A stretch of DNA of 7,142 bases from Candidatus Gottesmanbacteria bacterium RIFCSPLOWO2_01_FULL_49_10 (GTDB taxonomy: Bacteria; Patescibacteriota; Microgenomatia; UBA10105; UBA927), in NCBI GenBank assembly GCA_001781025.1, contig MFJZ01000020.1, positions 15,466 to 22,607 on the forward strand, read 5' to 3'. Under the pieces are notes generated by a model. That model did not search any database. It worked only from the letters and a program-made list of their open reading frames with translations, and was not told where the DNA came from. Shown here one piece after another: positions 1 to 6,185 of this stretch; the first letter of the stretch is position 1; every line of letters begins with the position of its first letter. A program made the position numbers and the translations under genes.

Positions 1-12
1 TTATAGAATAAC

Positions 13-20
13 AGGAGGTG
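13..20 (+). promoter_or_regulatory. Shine-Dalgarno sequence of atpZ
   Basis: AGGAGGTG lies 7 nt before a GTG codon at 28. This near-perfect anti-16S match fixes the GTG as the start of atpZ in preference to the in-frame ATG at 40, which would be 19 nt from the SD. It is one of only four convincing SD sequences in the window and would load ribosomes at the head of the operon. The operon promoter must lie mostly left of the window. Confidence 0.85.
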
Positions 21-27
21 ACGAAAC

Positions 28-351
28 GTGAAGGGCGACATGGGTCAAAACGAAAAAAGCGAGGAGTTTGATATTGTTCTGACCCGGGGCGAAGCGACAG
101 TACAAAAGACCGTCCGCAAAGCAAAAAAAGATACCGTTGGTACCGGTTCTGACTTACGCTATCTTGGACTTATTGGTGAAGTAGGGTTTGCAATCGCCAT
201 ACCGATAGCGGGAGGGGTGTTTCTTGGAGTCTATCTTGACCGGAGGTGGGGTACGTATCCAAGGGCAACCCTCTCCTTGTTGTTTCTTGGTGTTGTCGTA
301 TCGTTTCTCAATTTGGTGAGGATCATACAGGCAATCATACGAAAAGAATAA
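28..351 (+). CDS. atpZ: AtpZ/AtpI-family F1Fo ATP synthase accessory protein
   Basis: Small membrane protein (107 aa) of the AtpZ/AtpI family, whose genes commonly open atp operons. Family members have been linked to c-ring assembly and, in Bacillus, to Mg2+/Ca2+ transport; which applies here cannot be read from sequence. A soluble, charged N-terminus (about residues 1-42) precedes two predicted membrane helices (about 45-69 and 79-101). Between them is the family hallmark: a glycine-rich helix end (GGVFLGVYLDRRWGTYP, about 62-78) with Leu-Asp and a basic turn. The two-helix topology points to AtpZ rather than the four-helix AtpI. The start is GTG, chosen for its strong SD. It ends 6 nt before atpB, so the two are surely co-transcribed. 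The roughly 40-residue N-terminal extension is somewhat long for AtpZ. Confidence 0.85.
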   Translation: MKGDMGQNEKSEEFDIVLTRGEATVQKTVRKAKKDTVGTGSDLRYLGLIGEVGFAIAIPIAGGVFLGVYLDRRWGTYPRATLSLLFLGVVVSFLNLVRIIQAIIRKE

Positions 352-357
352 ACCGTT

Positions 358-1104
358 ATGCCACACATTTCACTTGCTGCAGAAAAATTGGGGACCATCT
401 ACGGATTTCCGATATCAAACGCCCTTCTGACTACCTGGCTCGTCATGATCCTTCTGACTCTGGGGTCGATCCTCCTCACCCGAAAGCTGACCCTCGTCCC
501 TTCCCACTCCCAGTCGGTCGTCGAGCTTGTCGTCGGAGGTCTCTACGATTTTTTTGAAAGCGTCACCGGGACGTATGTTTCGCATTTTTTCCCCTTGGTT
601 GGGTCTCTTTTCATTTTTATCCTTACCGCCAATTGGGTAGGTCTCCTGCCGGGGGTGGGTACCATAGGGTTTTTTCATGGCGTTGAATTCACTCCGCTCT
701 TTCGCGGTGCAACGGCAGATCTCAACACGACGTTGGCCCTGGCCATTGTTTCCGTTGTTGCGATACAGTACTTTGGATTTACGAAGGTTGGGATCCACTA
801 TAGCTCACGGTTTTTGAATTTTAAGGATCCCATCTACTTTATTTTGGGAATTCTCGAGATTGTATCGGAGCTTTCCAAAGTCATCTCTTTTGCATTCCGG
901 TTGTTTGGCAATATTTTCGCTGGAGAAGTACTCCTTGCCGTTATGGCATTTCTCATGCCATTCATCGTCCCGTTGCCCTTTTTAACGATGGAACTTTTTG
1001 TCGGATTTATACAAGCACTTGTATTTTCCATGCTGACGGGAGTATTTTTAAACGTGGCGGTATCTCATGGTGAACATGAGAAACACATAGCGGAGGAGGT
1101 GTAA
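358..1104 (+). CDS. atpB: F1Fo ATP synthase subunit a
   Basis: Subunit a (248 aa) is the membrane stator that forms the two ion half-channels facing the c-ring. It is strongly hydrophobic with about six predicted helices. The key segment SFAFRLFGNIFAGE (177-190) contains R181, equivalent to the essential E. coli Arg210, and E190 (E. coli Glu219). E212, seven residues before Q219, matches the position of E. coli His245; Glu there is common in other bacteria. The ADLNTTLALA stretch near 120-129 is another family landmark. The start ATG lies 6 nt after atpZ and has no visible SD, so translation probably depends on coupling to atpZ. Its last codons (AEEV-stop) are written by the SD of the next gene, atpE. 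No truncation or frameshift is seen. Confidence 0.97.
   Translation: MPHISLAAEKLGTIYGFPISNALLTTWLVMILLTLGSILLTRKLTLVPSHSQSVVELVVGGLYDFFESVTGTYVSHFFPLVGSLFIFILTANWVGLLPGVGTIGFFHGVEFTPLFRGATADLNTTLALAIVSVVAIQYFGFTKVGIHYSSRFLNFKDPIYFILGILEIVSELSKVISFAFRLFGNIFAGEVLLAVMAFLMPFIVPLPFLTMELFVGFIQALVFSMLTGVFLNVAVSHGEHEKHIAEEV
1063..1081 (+). promoter_or_regulatory. Hairpin upstream of the atpE Shine-Dalgarno
   Basis: TCTCATG (1063-1069) pairs perfectly with CATGAGA (1075-1081) around a five-base loop GTGAA. The hairpin lies in the last codons of atpB and ends 10 nt before the atpE SD. I infer that it keeps the initiation region clear of longer-range pairing or stabilises the atpE message. Similar compact hairpins precede the SDs of atpA and atpD. 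Confidence 0.45.
1092..1101 (+). promoter_or_regulatory. Strong Shine-Dalgarno sequence of atpE
   Basis: GGAGGAGGTG ends 9 nt before the atpE ATG at 1111, and overlaps the last codons of atpB. It is the strongest ribosome binding site in the window. This suits the c subunit, which is needed in about 8 to 17 copies per enzyme against one copy of subunit a from the gene just upstream. Confidence 0.85.
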
Positions 1105-1110
1105 AAATAC

Positions 1111-1338
1111 ATGGATGAAGCATCAGTAAAACTTATTATGACTGGACTTACCGTAGCCGTAGGGGGGGGAATGCCGGCTCTGGCGATTGGGCTCCTGACT
1201 GCCAAAGCGATGGAGGCGATCGGGAGAAATCCCGAAGCCGCAAGCGACATACGGACGAGCATGATTTTGGGGGTCGCGTTCGCCGAGGCCATTGCGATTT
1301 ACGCATTGGTCGCAGGGCTTATTATAAAGTTTGTGTAG
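1111..1338 (+). CDS. atpE: F1Fo ATP synthase subunit c (proteolipid)
   Basis: Subunit c (75 aa) forms the rotating membrane ring. It is a two-helix hairpin: helix 1 about 6-36, a polar loop GRNPEA (38-43; the family R-Q/N-P loop that contacts gamma and epsilon), and helix 2 about 48-74. E59 in VAFAEAIAIY is the essential ion-binding carboxylate. Aligned to the Na+-binding Ilyobacter c subunit, the helix-1 Gln is I26 and the Ser-Thr after the carboxylate is A60-I61, so Na+ ligands are missing and proton binding is predicted. The usual glycine-repeat packing motif of helix 1 is degenerate (G19, M21, A23, A25, G27). Length and start are normal, and the strong SD 9 nt upstream supports this ATG. 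It is followed by an 87-nt gap before atpF. Confidence 0.96.
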   Translation: MDEASVKLIMTGLTVAVGGGMPALAIGLLTAKAMEAIGRNPEAASDIRTSMILGVAFAEAIAIYALVAGLIIKFV

Positions 1339-1346
1339 CGAGGGGA

Positions 1347-1377
1347 CTGATACGGAATTGTCAAACGGTCGCATCAG
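1347..1377 (+). promoter_or_regulatory. Possible mRNA hairpin between atpE and atpF
   Basis: CTGAT (1347-1351) pairs with ATCAG (1373-1377). After one A/C mismatch the stem continues as CGG with TCG (one G-U pair), around a loop of about 13 nt. It begins 8 nt after the atpE stop, in the 87-nt gap 1339-1425, which holds no other gene. It has no U-run, so it is not a classical terminator. A role in message stability or in lowering expression of downstream genes relative to c is speculative. Confidence 0.25.
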
Positions 1378-1425
1378 AGGACGGGTACTCCTATCTTCTG
1401 CTTGCCGCTTTTGATCCTTTTATGT

Positions 1426-1935
1426 ATGGAAAAATTAGGCATTGAACCAAAGTTGCTCTTGGCACAGATCGTAAACTTTTTGGTTATTATGATCGTGTTG
1501 ACGAGGTTACTGTTTAAGCCGATCTTGGCGATACTTGAGAAACGTCGCAAAGAGATTCGGGAAGGACTCGAGATTACTGAGCGCATGAAGCAGGAAGAGG
1601 CAAAACTTGGGGTTCGCAAAGACAAGCTTCTCTCGGAAGCAAGAAGCCAGGCACGGGTCATTATAGAAGACGCCAAGAAGCAGGGAAAAGTAGCGGAACG
1701 GGACATCGTAGACGTTGCCCATAAAGATGCGCAGGAACTCCTTCGTAAAGCCGGGCAACAGGCAGAGGCGCTTCACACCTCCATGCTTCTTGATCTTCGT
1801 CGGGAGACGGTCGAGCTTGCTGGGGAAATGGCAAAGAGGCTTGTTTCCGCCGTCCTTTCTCCTCAAGACCAACATCGGCTTATTGAAAAACATCTAAAGG
1901 AGCTTGAGGTGCATGCCAAAAAACAGGGTTCCTGA
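1426..1935 (+). CDS. atpF: F1Fo ATP synthase subunit b
   Basis: Subunit b (169 aa) is the peripheral-stalk dimer that ties subunit a to the F1 head. One N-terminal membrane helix (about 10-30) is followed by the typical junction FKPILAILEKRRKEI (30-44). A long, highly charged, Ala/Glu/Lys/Arg-rich helix then runs to about residue 145, as expected for the stalk coiled coil, with a short C-terminal part that contacts delta. The frame is open further upstream with a TTG at 1402, which would add eight residues, but the ATG at 1426 gives the usual b-type N-terminus. Neither start has a good SD. Only one b gene is present, so a homodimer is expected. It stops with TGA, in the same frame as atpH. 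Confidence 0.93.
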   Translation: MEKLGIEPKLLLAQIVNFLVIMIVLTRLLFKPILAILEKRRKEIREGLEITERMKQEEAKLGVRKDKLLSEARSQARVIIEDAKKQGKVAERDIVDVAHKDAQELLRKAGQQAEALHTSMLLDLRRETVELAGEMAKRLVSAVLSPQDQHRLIEKHLKELEVHAKKQGS

Positions 1936-1953
1936 CACACGCGTATAACGCTT

Positions 1954-2304
1954 ATGGATACACTCCGAAAAGACGCAAATCAATTCGTCATGGGCGTCAC
2001 CAACTATATGAAGCAGGAGGGCAAAACTCCTGTGTTTTTACCCAAGGTACGCGAGCTTCTCCGAAAGGTGACCGCCTCTGCCAAGAAACAGCAGATTGCC
2101 CGTGTGGAAAGTGCGGCAGCCCTGACGCCCCGAGAACGCCAGACGATTGAGGCGTTTTTGGGGACGCTCCTTGCTCATCCGGTGACCCTTGAGTGCCGGG
2201 TCAATAGCGCGACATTGGGAGGAATTCTCATTCGCGTCGGAGACTGGATACTCGACACGACACTCTTGGGGCAACTCCAAGCGATGAAGGAGTCACTCGT
2301 ATGA
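1954..2304 (+). CDS. atpH: F1Fo ATP synthase subunit delta, short form
   Basis: Delta/OSCP sits on top of the F1 head and links it to the b stalk. The C-terminal half is clearly delta: VESAAALTPRE (51-61) matches the E. coli ISAAALSEQQ region, and the GGILIRVGDWILDTTLLGQL stretch (89-108) is the family signature, ending in MKESLV. At 116 aa it is about 60 residues shorter than usual (about 177). The alignment suggests that the first four or so helices of the N-terminal six-helix domain are missing, leaving only the last helix or two. No alternative upstream start can restore them, because the frame is closed by the atpF stop 21 nt upstream. No SD is visible, so translation is probably coupled to atpF. 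Its stop overlaps the atpA start (ATGA). Confidence 0.9.
   Translation: MDTLRKDANQFVMGVTNYMKQEGKTPVFLPKVRELLRKVTASAKKQQIARVESAAALTPRERQTIEAFLGTLLAHPVTLECRVNSATLGGILIRVGDWILDTTLLGQLQAMKESLV
2265..2281 (+). promoter_or_regulatory. Hairpin upstream of the atpA Shine-Dalgarno
   Basis: CTTGGGG (2265-2271) pairs with CTCCAAG (2275-2281) around a CAA loop: six Watson-Crick pairs and one G-U. It lies in the end of atpH and finishes 5 nt before the atpA SD. Together with the equivalents before atpE and atpD it suggests a repeated initiation-region design (inference). Confidence 0.45.
2287..2292 (+). promoter_or_regulatory. Shine-Dalgarno sequence of atpA
   Basis: AAGGAG lies 8 nt before the atpA ATG at 2301, inside the last codons of atpH. 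It supports that ATG, which overlaps the atpH stop, and allows independent loading of ribosomes for alpha (three copies per enzyme) above the level of delta (one copy). Confidence 0.8.
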
Positions 2305-3815
2305 GAGACGAGGTATCAAAGAGCATTGCGCACGAATTGTCCAAAAAAATACAAGCGTTTGAGCCCGCAACGCAAGCCCGGAGGGTAGGGTTTGTGAGCG
2401 CCATAGCAGATGGTGTTGCGCGGATTGGGGGTTTGCCACAGGCTTCATACCTCGAGCTCCTGGAATTTCCCGGTGGGGTATCCGGGGTGGTCGTCAATTT
2501 AGAAGAAGAGTCAGTCGGCGCAATTGTTTTGGGTGATTACCTCAAACTTTCTGAGGGAGATGAAGTCCGGGCGACGGGCAACCTTCTTTCTGTTCCGGTC
2601 GCCGAGTCGTTTTTGGGCAGGGTAGTCAACCCCCTGGGCGATCCGTTAGATGGTAAGGGAGCGCTTGCGACTAAAATCCGCTATCCGTTGGAAAAAATTG
2701 CCCCCGGGGTCACGAAACGTCAACCCGTATCAACGCCTCTGCAGACCGGCATCAAAGCAATCGACGCCATGATTCCGATCGGCCGCGGACAACGGGAGCT
2801 TATCATTGGCGATAGAAATACCGGTAAAACTGCAGTTGTCGTTGACACGATCATCAATCAACGGAAAGAAGGAGTGATCTGTATTTATGTTGCGATCGGG
2901 CAAAAAACGTCGCGTGTGGCCCAGGTGATCGCCCAGCTATCCCGACACAAGGCTCTCGAGCACACGATCGTCGTGTGTGCGTCAGCCAGCGACCCCACGG
3001 CCTTTCAGTACCTAGCCCCGTACGCAGGATGTGCGATTGGCGAATATTTCATGGATAAAGGAAAAGATGTGCTCGTCGTGTATGATGATCTCAGTAAGCA
3101 CGCGTGGGCATACCGCCAAATTTCCCTGGTCCTGCGGCGCCCATCAGGGCGTGAAGCGTATCCAGGTGACGTATTTTACCTTCATAGCCGGCTTTTGGAA
3201 CGCGCATGCCGGTTGGGCGAAACGCAAGGCGGGGGATCTCTGACGGCGCTTCCTATTATAGAGACACAGGCCGGTGATCTGTCATCGTATATCCCGACAA
3301 ACGTCATATCGATTACCGATGGCCAAATATTTCTTGAGTCCGACCTGTTTTATGCCGGACAACGGCCAGCCATCAATGTCGGTCTATCTGTCTCCCGCGT
3401 GGGAGGCGCGGCCCAGATTAAGGCCATGAAAAAAGTATCGGGAAATTTGCGCCTGGACCTTGCACAATACCGGGATTTGGCCGCGTTTGCGCAATTTTCT
3501 TCAGAACTCGACGAGACGACCAAGAAGCAAATTGACCGGGGTATGCGCATGATGGAGCTTCTTAAACAAGGGCAATACACGCCGATCCCCATCGAAAAAC
3601 AGGTTGCGGTCATTTGGGCCGGCACAAGTGGAGAGCTTGATGATATCGCGGTTGCAGACATTACCCAGTTTGAGCGGGATTTCCTCGTATTTCTGGAAGA
3701 CCACTACCAAAAGACGCTCCTGGCAATGGTCAAAGAAAAAGTCATGACCGATGGGATCGAGCGGTCTCTCAAAGACGCGATAAAGGAGTTTAAAAAACAA
3801 TTTTCCCAAAAATAA
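2301..3815 (+). CDS. atpA: F1 ATP synthase subunit alpha
   Basis: Alpha (504 aa, normal length) forms the alpha3-beta3 head and carries the non-catalytic nucleotide sites. The N-terminal amphipathic segment (about 1-20), which normally binds delta, is present. A beta-barrel domain follows to about residue 95, then the nucleotide-binding domain with Walker A GDRNTGKT (170-177, K176) and Walker B VLVVYDD (257-263). The alpha/beta signature PAINVGLSVS (356-365) ends next to R366, the arginine finger that reaches into the beta catalytic site (E. coli Arg376). The C-terminal helical domain includes AQYRDLAAFAQFSSELD (388-404). The start overlaps the atpH stop as ATGA and has a good SD. It ends 2 nt before atpG. 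Confidence 0.98.
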   Translation: MRDEVSKSIAHELSKKIQAFEPATQARRVGFVSAIADGVARIGGLPQASYLELLEFPGGVSGVVVNLEEESVGAIVLGDYLKLSEGDEVRATGNLLSVPVAESFLGRVVNPLGDPLDGKGALATKIRYPLEKIAPGVTKRQPVSTPLQTGIKAIDAMIPIGRGQRELIIGDRNTGKTAVVVDTIINQRKEGVICIYVAIGQKTSRVAQVIAQLSRHKALEHTIVVCASASDPTAFQYLAPYAGCAIGEYFMDKGKDVLVVYDDLSKHAWAYRQISLVLRRPSGREAYPGDVFYLHSRLLERACRLGETQGGGSLTALPIIETQAGDLSSYIPTNVISITDGQIFLESDLFYAGQRPAINVGLSVSRVGGAAQIKAMKKVSGNLRLDLAQYRDLAAFAQFSSELDETTKKQIDRGMRMMELLKQGQYTPIPIEKQVAVIWAGTSGELDDIAVADITQFERDFLVFLEDHYQKTLLAMVKEKVMTDGIERSLKDAIKEFKKQFSQK

Positions 3816-3817
3816 TC

Positions 3818-4678
3818 ATGGCAAACATTCGACTCATTAAACGAAGAATCAAGTCCGCAAAAAACATTGCTCAGATAACCCGCGCGATGGAGCTCGTTGC
3901 CGCTTCTCGCATGAAAAAAGCACAACTTCAGGCGCTCGCGGGGAAAGCCTACGCGCAAAAAATTTATGAGATGGTTGTGCGGCTCTCACCCCGGGTAGAT
4001 AGCGCACATCACGAGCTCTTAGGCAAATCCAAGAGTACGAGCGGGAAACGGCTCGTCGTCCTGCTTACGACAAACAAGGGTCTATGCGGGTGTCTTAACA
4101 CGACTCTTTTTCGGTTTCTGGCACGCGAGTATCCGGATCTGGCACGTGATCGTTATATCGTGGTCGGGAAAAAGGGTGCGTACTTTCTGTCTCACTTTAA
4201 TGCCCAACTTCTGGCTGACTTTTCCGACCGTGTGCCGTTTGTGTCTATCGTCCCGGCAGTCAGTGCGCTGGTAACGACCGAATACCTGAAAAACGAAATT
4301 GACAGCGTTGAGCTTGTCTATAACGAGTTCATTTCGGCCTTAAAGCAGGTCCCAAGGAGAAAGACTATACTCCCGCTTTCTGTTGCAGGGGGAGTGGCAC
4401 CTGAGAAACGAGAAACCGGCGAGATACTGATTGAACCTAATCCCGAAGAAGTCTTTCGCGCGCTTATTCCCCATTACTTAGAAAATCAGATACGCGATGC
4501 TATCCTTGAGGCGGAGGCGAGCGAACACAGCGCGCGGATGATTGCCATGAGAAACGCGACCGATAACGCGACCGGCCTCGTATCTGATTTAACGCTCGTC
4601 TACAATAAAGCCAGGCAGGAAAAGATTACGTATGAGATTACCGACATGGTGACTGCCAGGCTGGCAGTTGAGGTATAG
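3818..4678 (+). CDS. atpG: F1 ATP synthase subunit gamma
   Basis: Gamma (286 aa, as in E. coli) is the central rotor shaft. Both coiled-coil ends are well conserved: the N-terminal IRLIKRRIKSAKNIAQITRA helix (4-23) with MELVAASRMKKA behind it, and the C-terminal ASEHSARMIAMRNATDNA (234-251) through VYNKARQEKITYEITDMV (261-278). The central Rossmann-like part has the landmark TNKGLCGCLN (85-94). No chloroplast-type redox insertion is present, although two cysteines (C90, C92) lie close together. The ATG is 2 nt after the atpA stop with no SD in range, so translation by coupling to atpA is likely, which suits one copy of gamma per three alpha. The last codons contain the hairpin in front of atpD. 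Confidence 0.97.
   Translation: MANIRLIKRRIKSAKNIAQITRAMELVAASRMKKAQLQALAGKAYAQKIYEMVVRLSPRVDSAHHELLGKSKSTSGKRLVVLLTTNKGLCGCLNTTLFRFLAREYPDLARDRYIVVGKKGAYFLSHFNAQLLADFSDRVPFVSIVPAVSALVTTEYLKNEIDSVELVYNEFISALKQVPRRKTILPLSVAGGVAPEKRETGEILIEPNPEEVFRALIPHYLENQIRDAILEAEASEHSARMIAMRNATDNATGLVSDLTLVYNKARQEKITYEITDMVTARLAVEV
4651..4669 (+). promoter_or_regulatory. Hairpin upstream of the atpD Shine-Dalgarno
   Basis: ACTGCCAGGCTGGCAGT (4652-4668) is a perfect inverted repeat about a central base. With the flanking G-U pair it folds as an eight-pair stem and a GGC loop. It lies in the last codons of atpG and ends directly before the purine-rich SD region of atpD. With so tight a loop and no U-run it is unlikely to be a terminator; a role in exposing or protecting the beta initiation site is inferred. 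Confidence 0.5.
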
Positions 4679-4680
4679 GA
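4670..4680 (+). promoter_or_regulatory. Shine-Dalgarno region of atpD
   Basis: GAGGTATAGGA spans the atpG stop. Its AGGA (4677-4680) lies 7 nt before the atpD ATG at 4688, a suitable spacing; the GAGGT at 4670 is a second, more distant match. An ATG at 4680 is out of frame with beta and is not the start. Confidence 0.7.
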
Positions 4681-4687
4681 TGCCTCT

Positions 4688-6100
4688 ATGAAACAAAAAA
4701 CGGTAAAAGCCAATCAAAAGAACATAAAACTAGGATCAATCGTCCAGGTCATGGGCGTTGTCGTTGACGTACAATTTTCCGAAAGCTACATGCCCTCTCT
4801 GTATGAGGCACTCACGATTCAAAGCAGCGCGTTGGCGACCAAAACGCTCGTGGTCGAAGTTGCCTCTCATTTGGGTGAGGGGAGAGTGCGCGCGGTTGCC
4901 ATGGGACCGACGGACGGCTTGAGGCGCGGCGACACGGTGACGGCGACAGGTGCCCCAATCCGTGTCCCTGTCGGCAAAGGGACATTGGGCCGGATATTTA
5001 ATGTGATCGGAGAGCCCCTCGATGATAAAGGAGCCGTCGCAAATGCCAAACTGTACCCTATCCATAGGCAGGCCCCGTCGCTCGTCGACCAGAGCACCAA
5101 ACAAGAAGTGCTTGAGACCGGCATAAAAGTTATTGATCTTATTGCCCCGTTTGTGAAAGGTGGGAAGATCGCCATATTCGGTGGAGCAGGAGTTGGCAAA
5201 ACCGTCCTTATTCAGGAGCTTATCCACAATGTGGCAGAAGTCCATGGTGGCGTCTCGGTGTTTGCCGGAGTGGGGGAACGGTCACGGGAGGGAAATGATC
5301 TGTGGCGGGACATGAAGGAGTCAGGCGTCATAGACAAAACTGCTCTTGTCTTTGGCCAGATGAACGAACCACCGGGTGCCCGGCTTCGAGTAGCCCTTAC
5401 CGGCCTGACGATGGCAGAGTATTTCCGTGACGAGGAAGGACAGGATGTGCTTCTTTTTATCGACAATATTTTCCGCTTCGCTCAGGCGGGGAGTGAGGTT
5501 TCGGCGCTTTTGGGCCGCATCCCATCTGCCGTCGGATACCAGCCGACACTTGCCTCTGAAATGGGAGCGCTTCAGGAGCGCATTACTTCGACCAAGAAAG
5601 GCTCCATCACCTCGGTTCAGGCAGTGTATGTGCCGGCTGACGACTATACGGACCCGGCACCCGTAGCAACGTTTGCGCATCTGGATAGCTCGATAGCCCT
5701 TGAGCGGGCAATTGCCGAGCAGGGACTCTATCCGGCGGTCGACCCGCTATCTTCAAACTCCCGGATCCTTGAGCCCGGGGTGATCGGACAGGAGCACTAC
5801 GGGGTAGCGCGAGGCGTCCAGCGCGTGCTTCAACGCTATAAAGACCTTCAGGATATTATTGCGATTCTTGGCATGGAAGAACTTTCAGAGGAAGATAAGC
5901 TCACGGTGTCGCGCGCCCGGAAAATTCAACGATTTTTGACGCAACCCATGTCTGTCGCCGAGGTGTTTACCGCCCGCGAAGGTAAGTATGTGACGCGGGA
6001 GGATACAGTGCGCGGTTTTAAGGAAATCTTGGACGGCAAGCATGACGGCAAGCCCGAACAGGCGTTTTATATGGTAGGGAGTATTGATGAGGTTAAGTAA
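4688..6100 (+). CDS. atpD: F1 ATP synthase subunit beta (catalytic)
   Basis: Beta (470 aa) holds the three catalytic sites that make or hydrolyse ATP. After a short basic N-terminal extension (about 1-15), the barrel domain starts with GSIVQVMGVVVDVQF (16-30). Walker A is GGAGVGKT (165-172, K171). GERSREGNDL (196-205) contains the catalytic Glu E197 (E. coli Glu181) and R198. Walker B is LLFIDN (255-260, D259), and the family signature PAVDPLSSNS is at 349-358. The DELSEED loop that pushes gamma is present as EELSEED (397-403), a conservative change. All catalytic residues are intact. It starts 9 nt after atpG with an SD and ends just before the palindromic gap ahead of atpC. Two GACGGCAAGC copies at 6032-6053 encode a small DGKHDGKP repeat near the C-terminus. 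Confidence 0.98.
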   Translation: MKQKTVKANQKNIKLGSIVQVMGVVVDVQFSESYMPSLYEALTIQSSALATKTLVVEVASHLGEGRVRAVAMGPTDGLRRGDTVTATGAPIRVPVGKGTLGRIFNVIGEPLDDKGAVANAKLYPIHRQAPSLVDQSTKQEVLETGIKVIDLIAPFVKGGKIAIFGGAGVGKTVLIQELIHNVAEVHGGVSVFAGVGERSREGNDLWRDMKESGVIDKTALVFGQMNEPPGARLRVALTGLTMAEYFRDEEGQDVLLFIDNIFRFAQAGSEVSALLGRIPSAVGYQPTLASEMGALQERITSTKKGSITSVQAVYVPADDYTDPAPVATFAHLDSSIALERAIAEQGLYPAVDPLSSNSRILEPGVIGQEHYGVARGVQRVLQRYKDLQDIIAILGMEELSEEDKLTVSRARKIQRFLTQPMSVAEVFTAREGKYVTREDTVRGFKEILDGKHDGKPEQAFYMVGSIDEVK

Positions 6101-6101
6101 A

Positions 6102-6185
6102 AGCAAGACGAGCAAGACAAGTCAAGAGCGAGACAAGGTAAAAATTTCTCTCGTTTTGCTCGTTCTGCTTTTGACTTGTTTTGCT
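6102..6185 (+). repeat. Long imperfect palindrome made of 9-nt units between atpD and atpC
   Basis: The left arm AGCAAGACAAGTCAAGAGC (6111-6129) pairs along all 19 positions with 6167-6185, using 17 Watson-Crick and two G-U pairs. In an alternative register, 15 outer pairs (6111-6125 with 6171-6185) are followed by nine inner pairs (GAGCGAGAC 6126-6134 with GTTTTGCTC 6153-6161), leaving a 9-nt bulge. Both arms contain 9-nt direct repeats: AGCAAGACG/AGCAAGACA at 6102-6119, and TCGTTTTGC/TCGTTCTGC at 6151-6168. It fills almost all of the 90-nt gap and ends 5 nt before the atpC ATG. It may be a regulatory hairpin, a partial terminator, or a small palindromic mobile repeat; the sequence alone does not decide. 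Confidence 0.75.

Noticed and set aside
2..9. TATAGAAT as a -10 box for the operon
   Set aside because: A start point about 7 nt downstream would fall at or inside the atpZ SD (13-20), leaving almost no leader, and the -35 region is outside the window, so it cannot be supported.
1319..1330. TATAAT on the minus strand within the end of atpE as an antisense promoter
   Set aside because: There is no acceptable -35 element at about 17 nt; the nearby minus-strand TTGACA is 32 nt away. It is probably chance in an AT-rich codon stretch.
1402..1425. TTG at 1402 as the atpF start
   Set aside because: It would add eight residues (MPLLILLC) not typical of subunit b, with no SD at proper spacing; ATG 1426 gives the family N-terminus.
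1933..2304. TGA recoded as glycine, as in some Gracilibacteria and Absconditabacteria
   Set aside because: atpH ends with TGA exactly where the delta family ends, and the long alpha, beta and gamma genes contain no in-frame TGA. The standard code fits.
4736..5245. Long minus-strand open frame (169 codons) opposite atpD
   Set aside because: It lies wholly antisense to a certain beta-subunit gene, its translation resembles no family I recognise, and it has no supporting start context. It is a shadow of the coding strand.
6032..6053. Two GACGGCAAGC copies as a mobile-element footprint
   Set aside because: The copies are in frame, 2 nt apart, and encode a small DGK repeat in a poorly conserved part of beta. 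Simple local duplication explains them.
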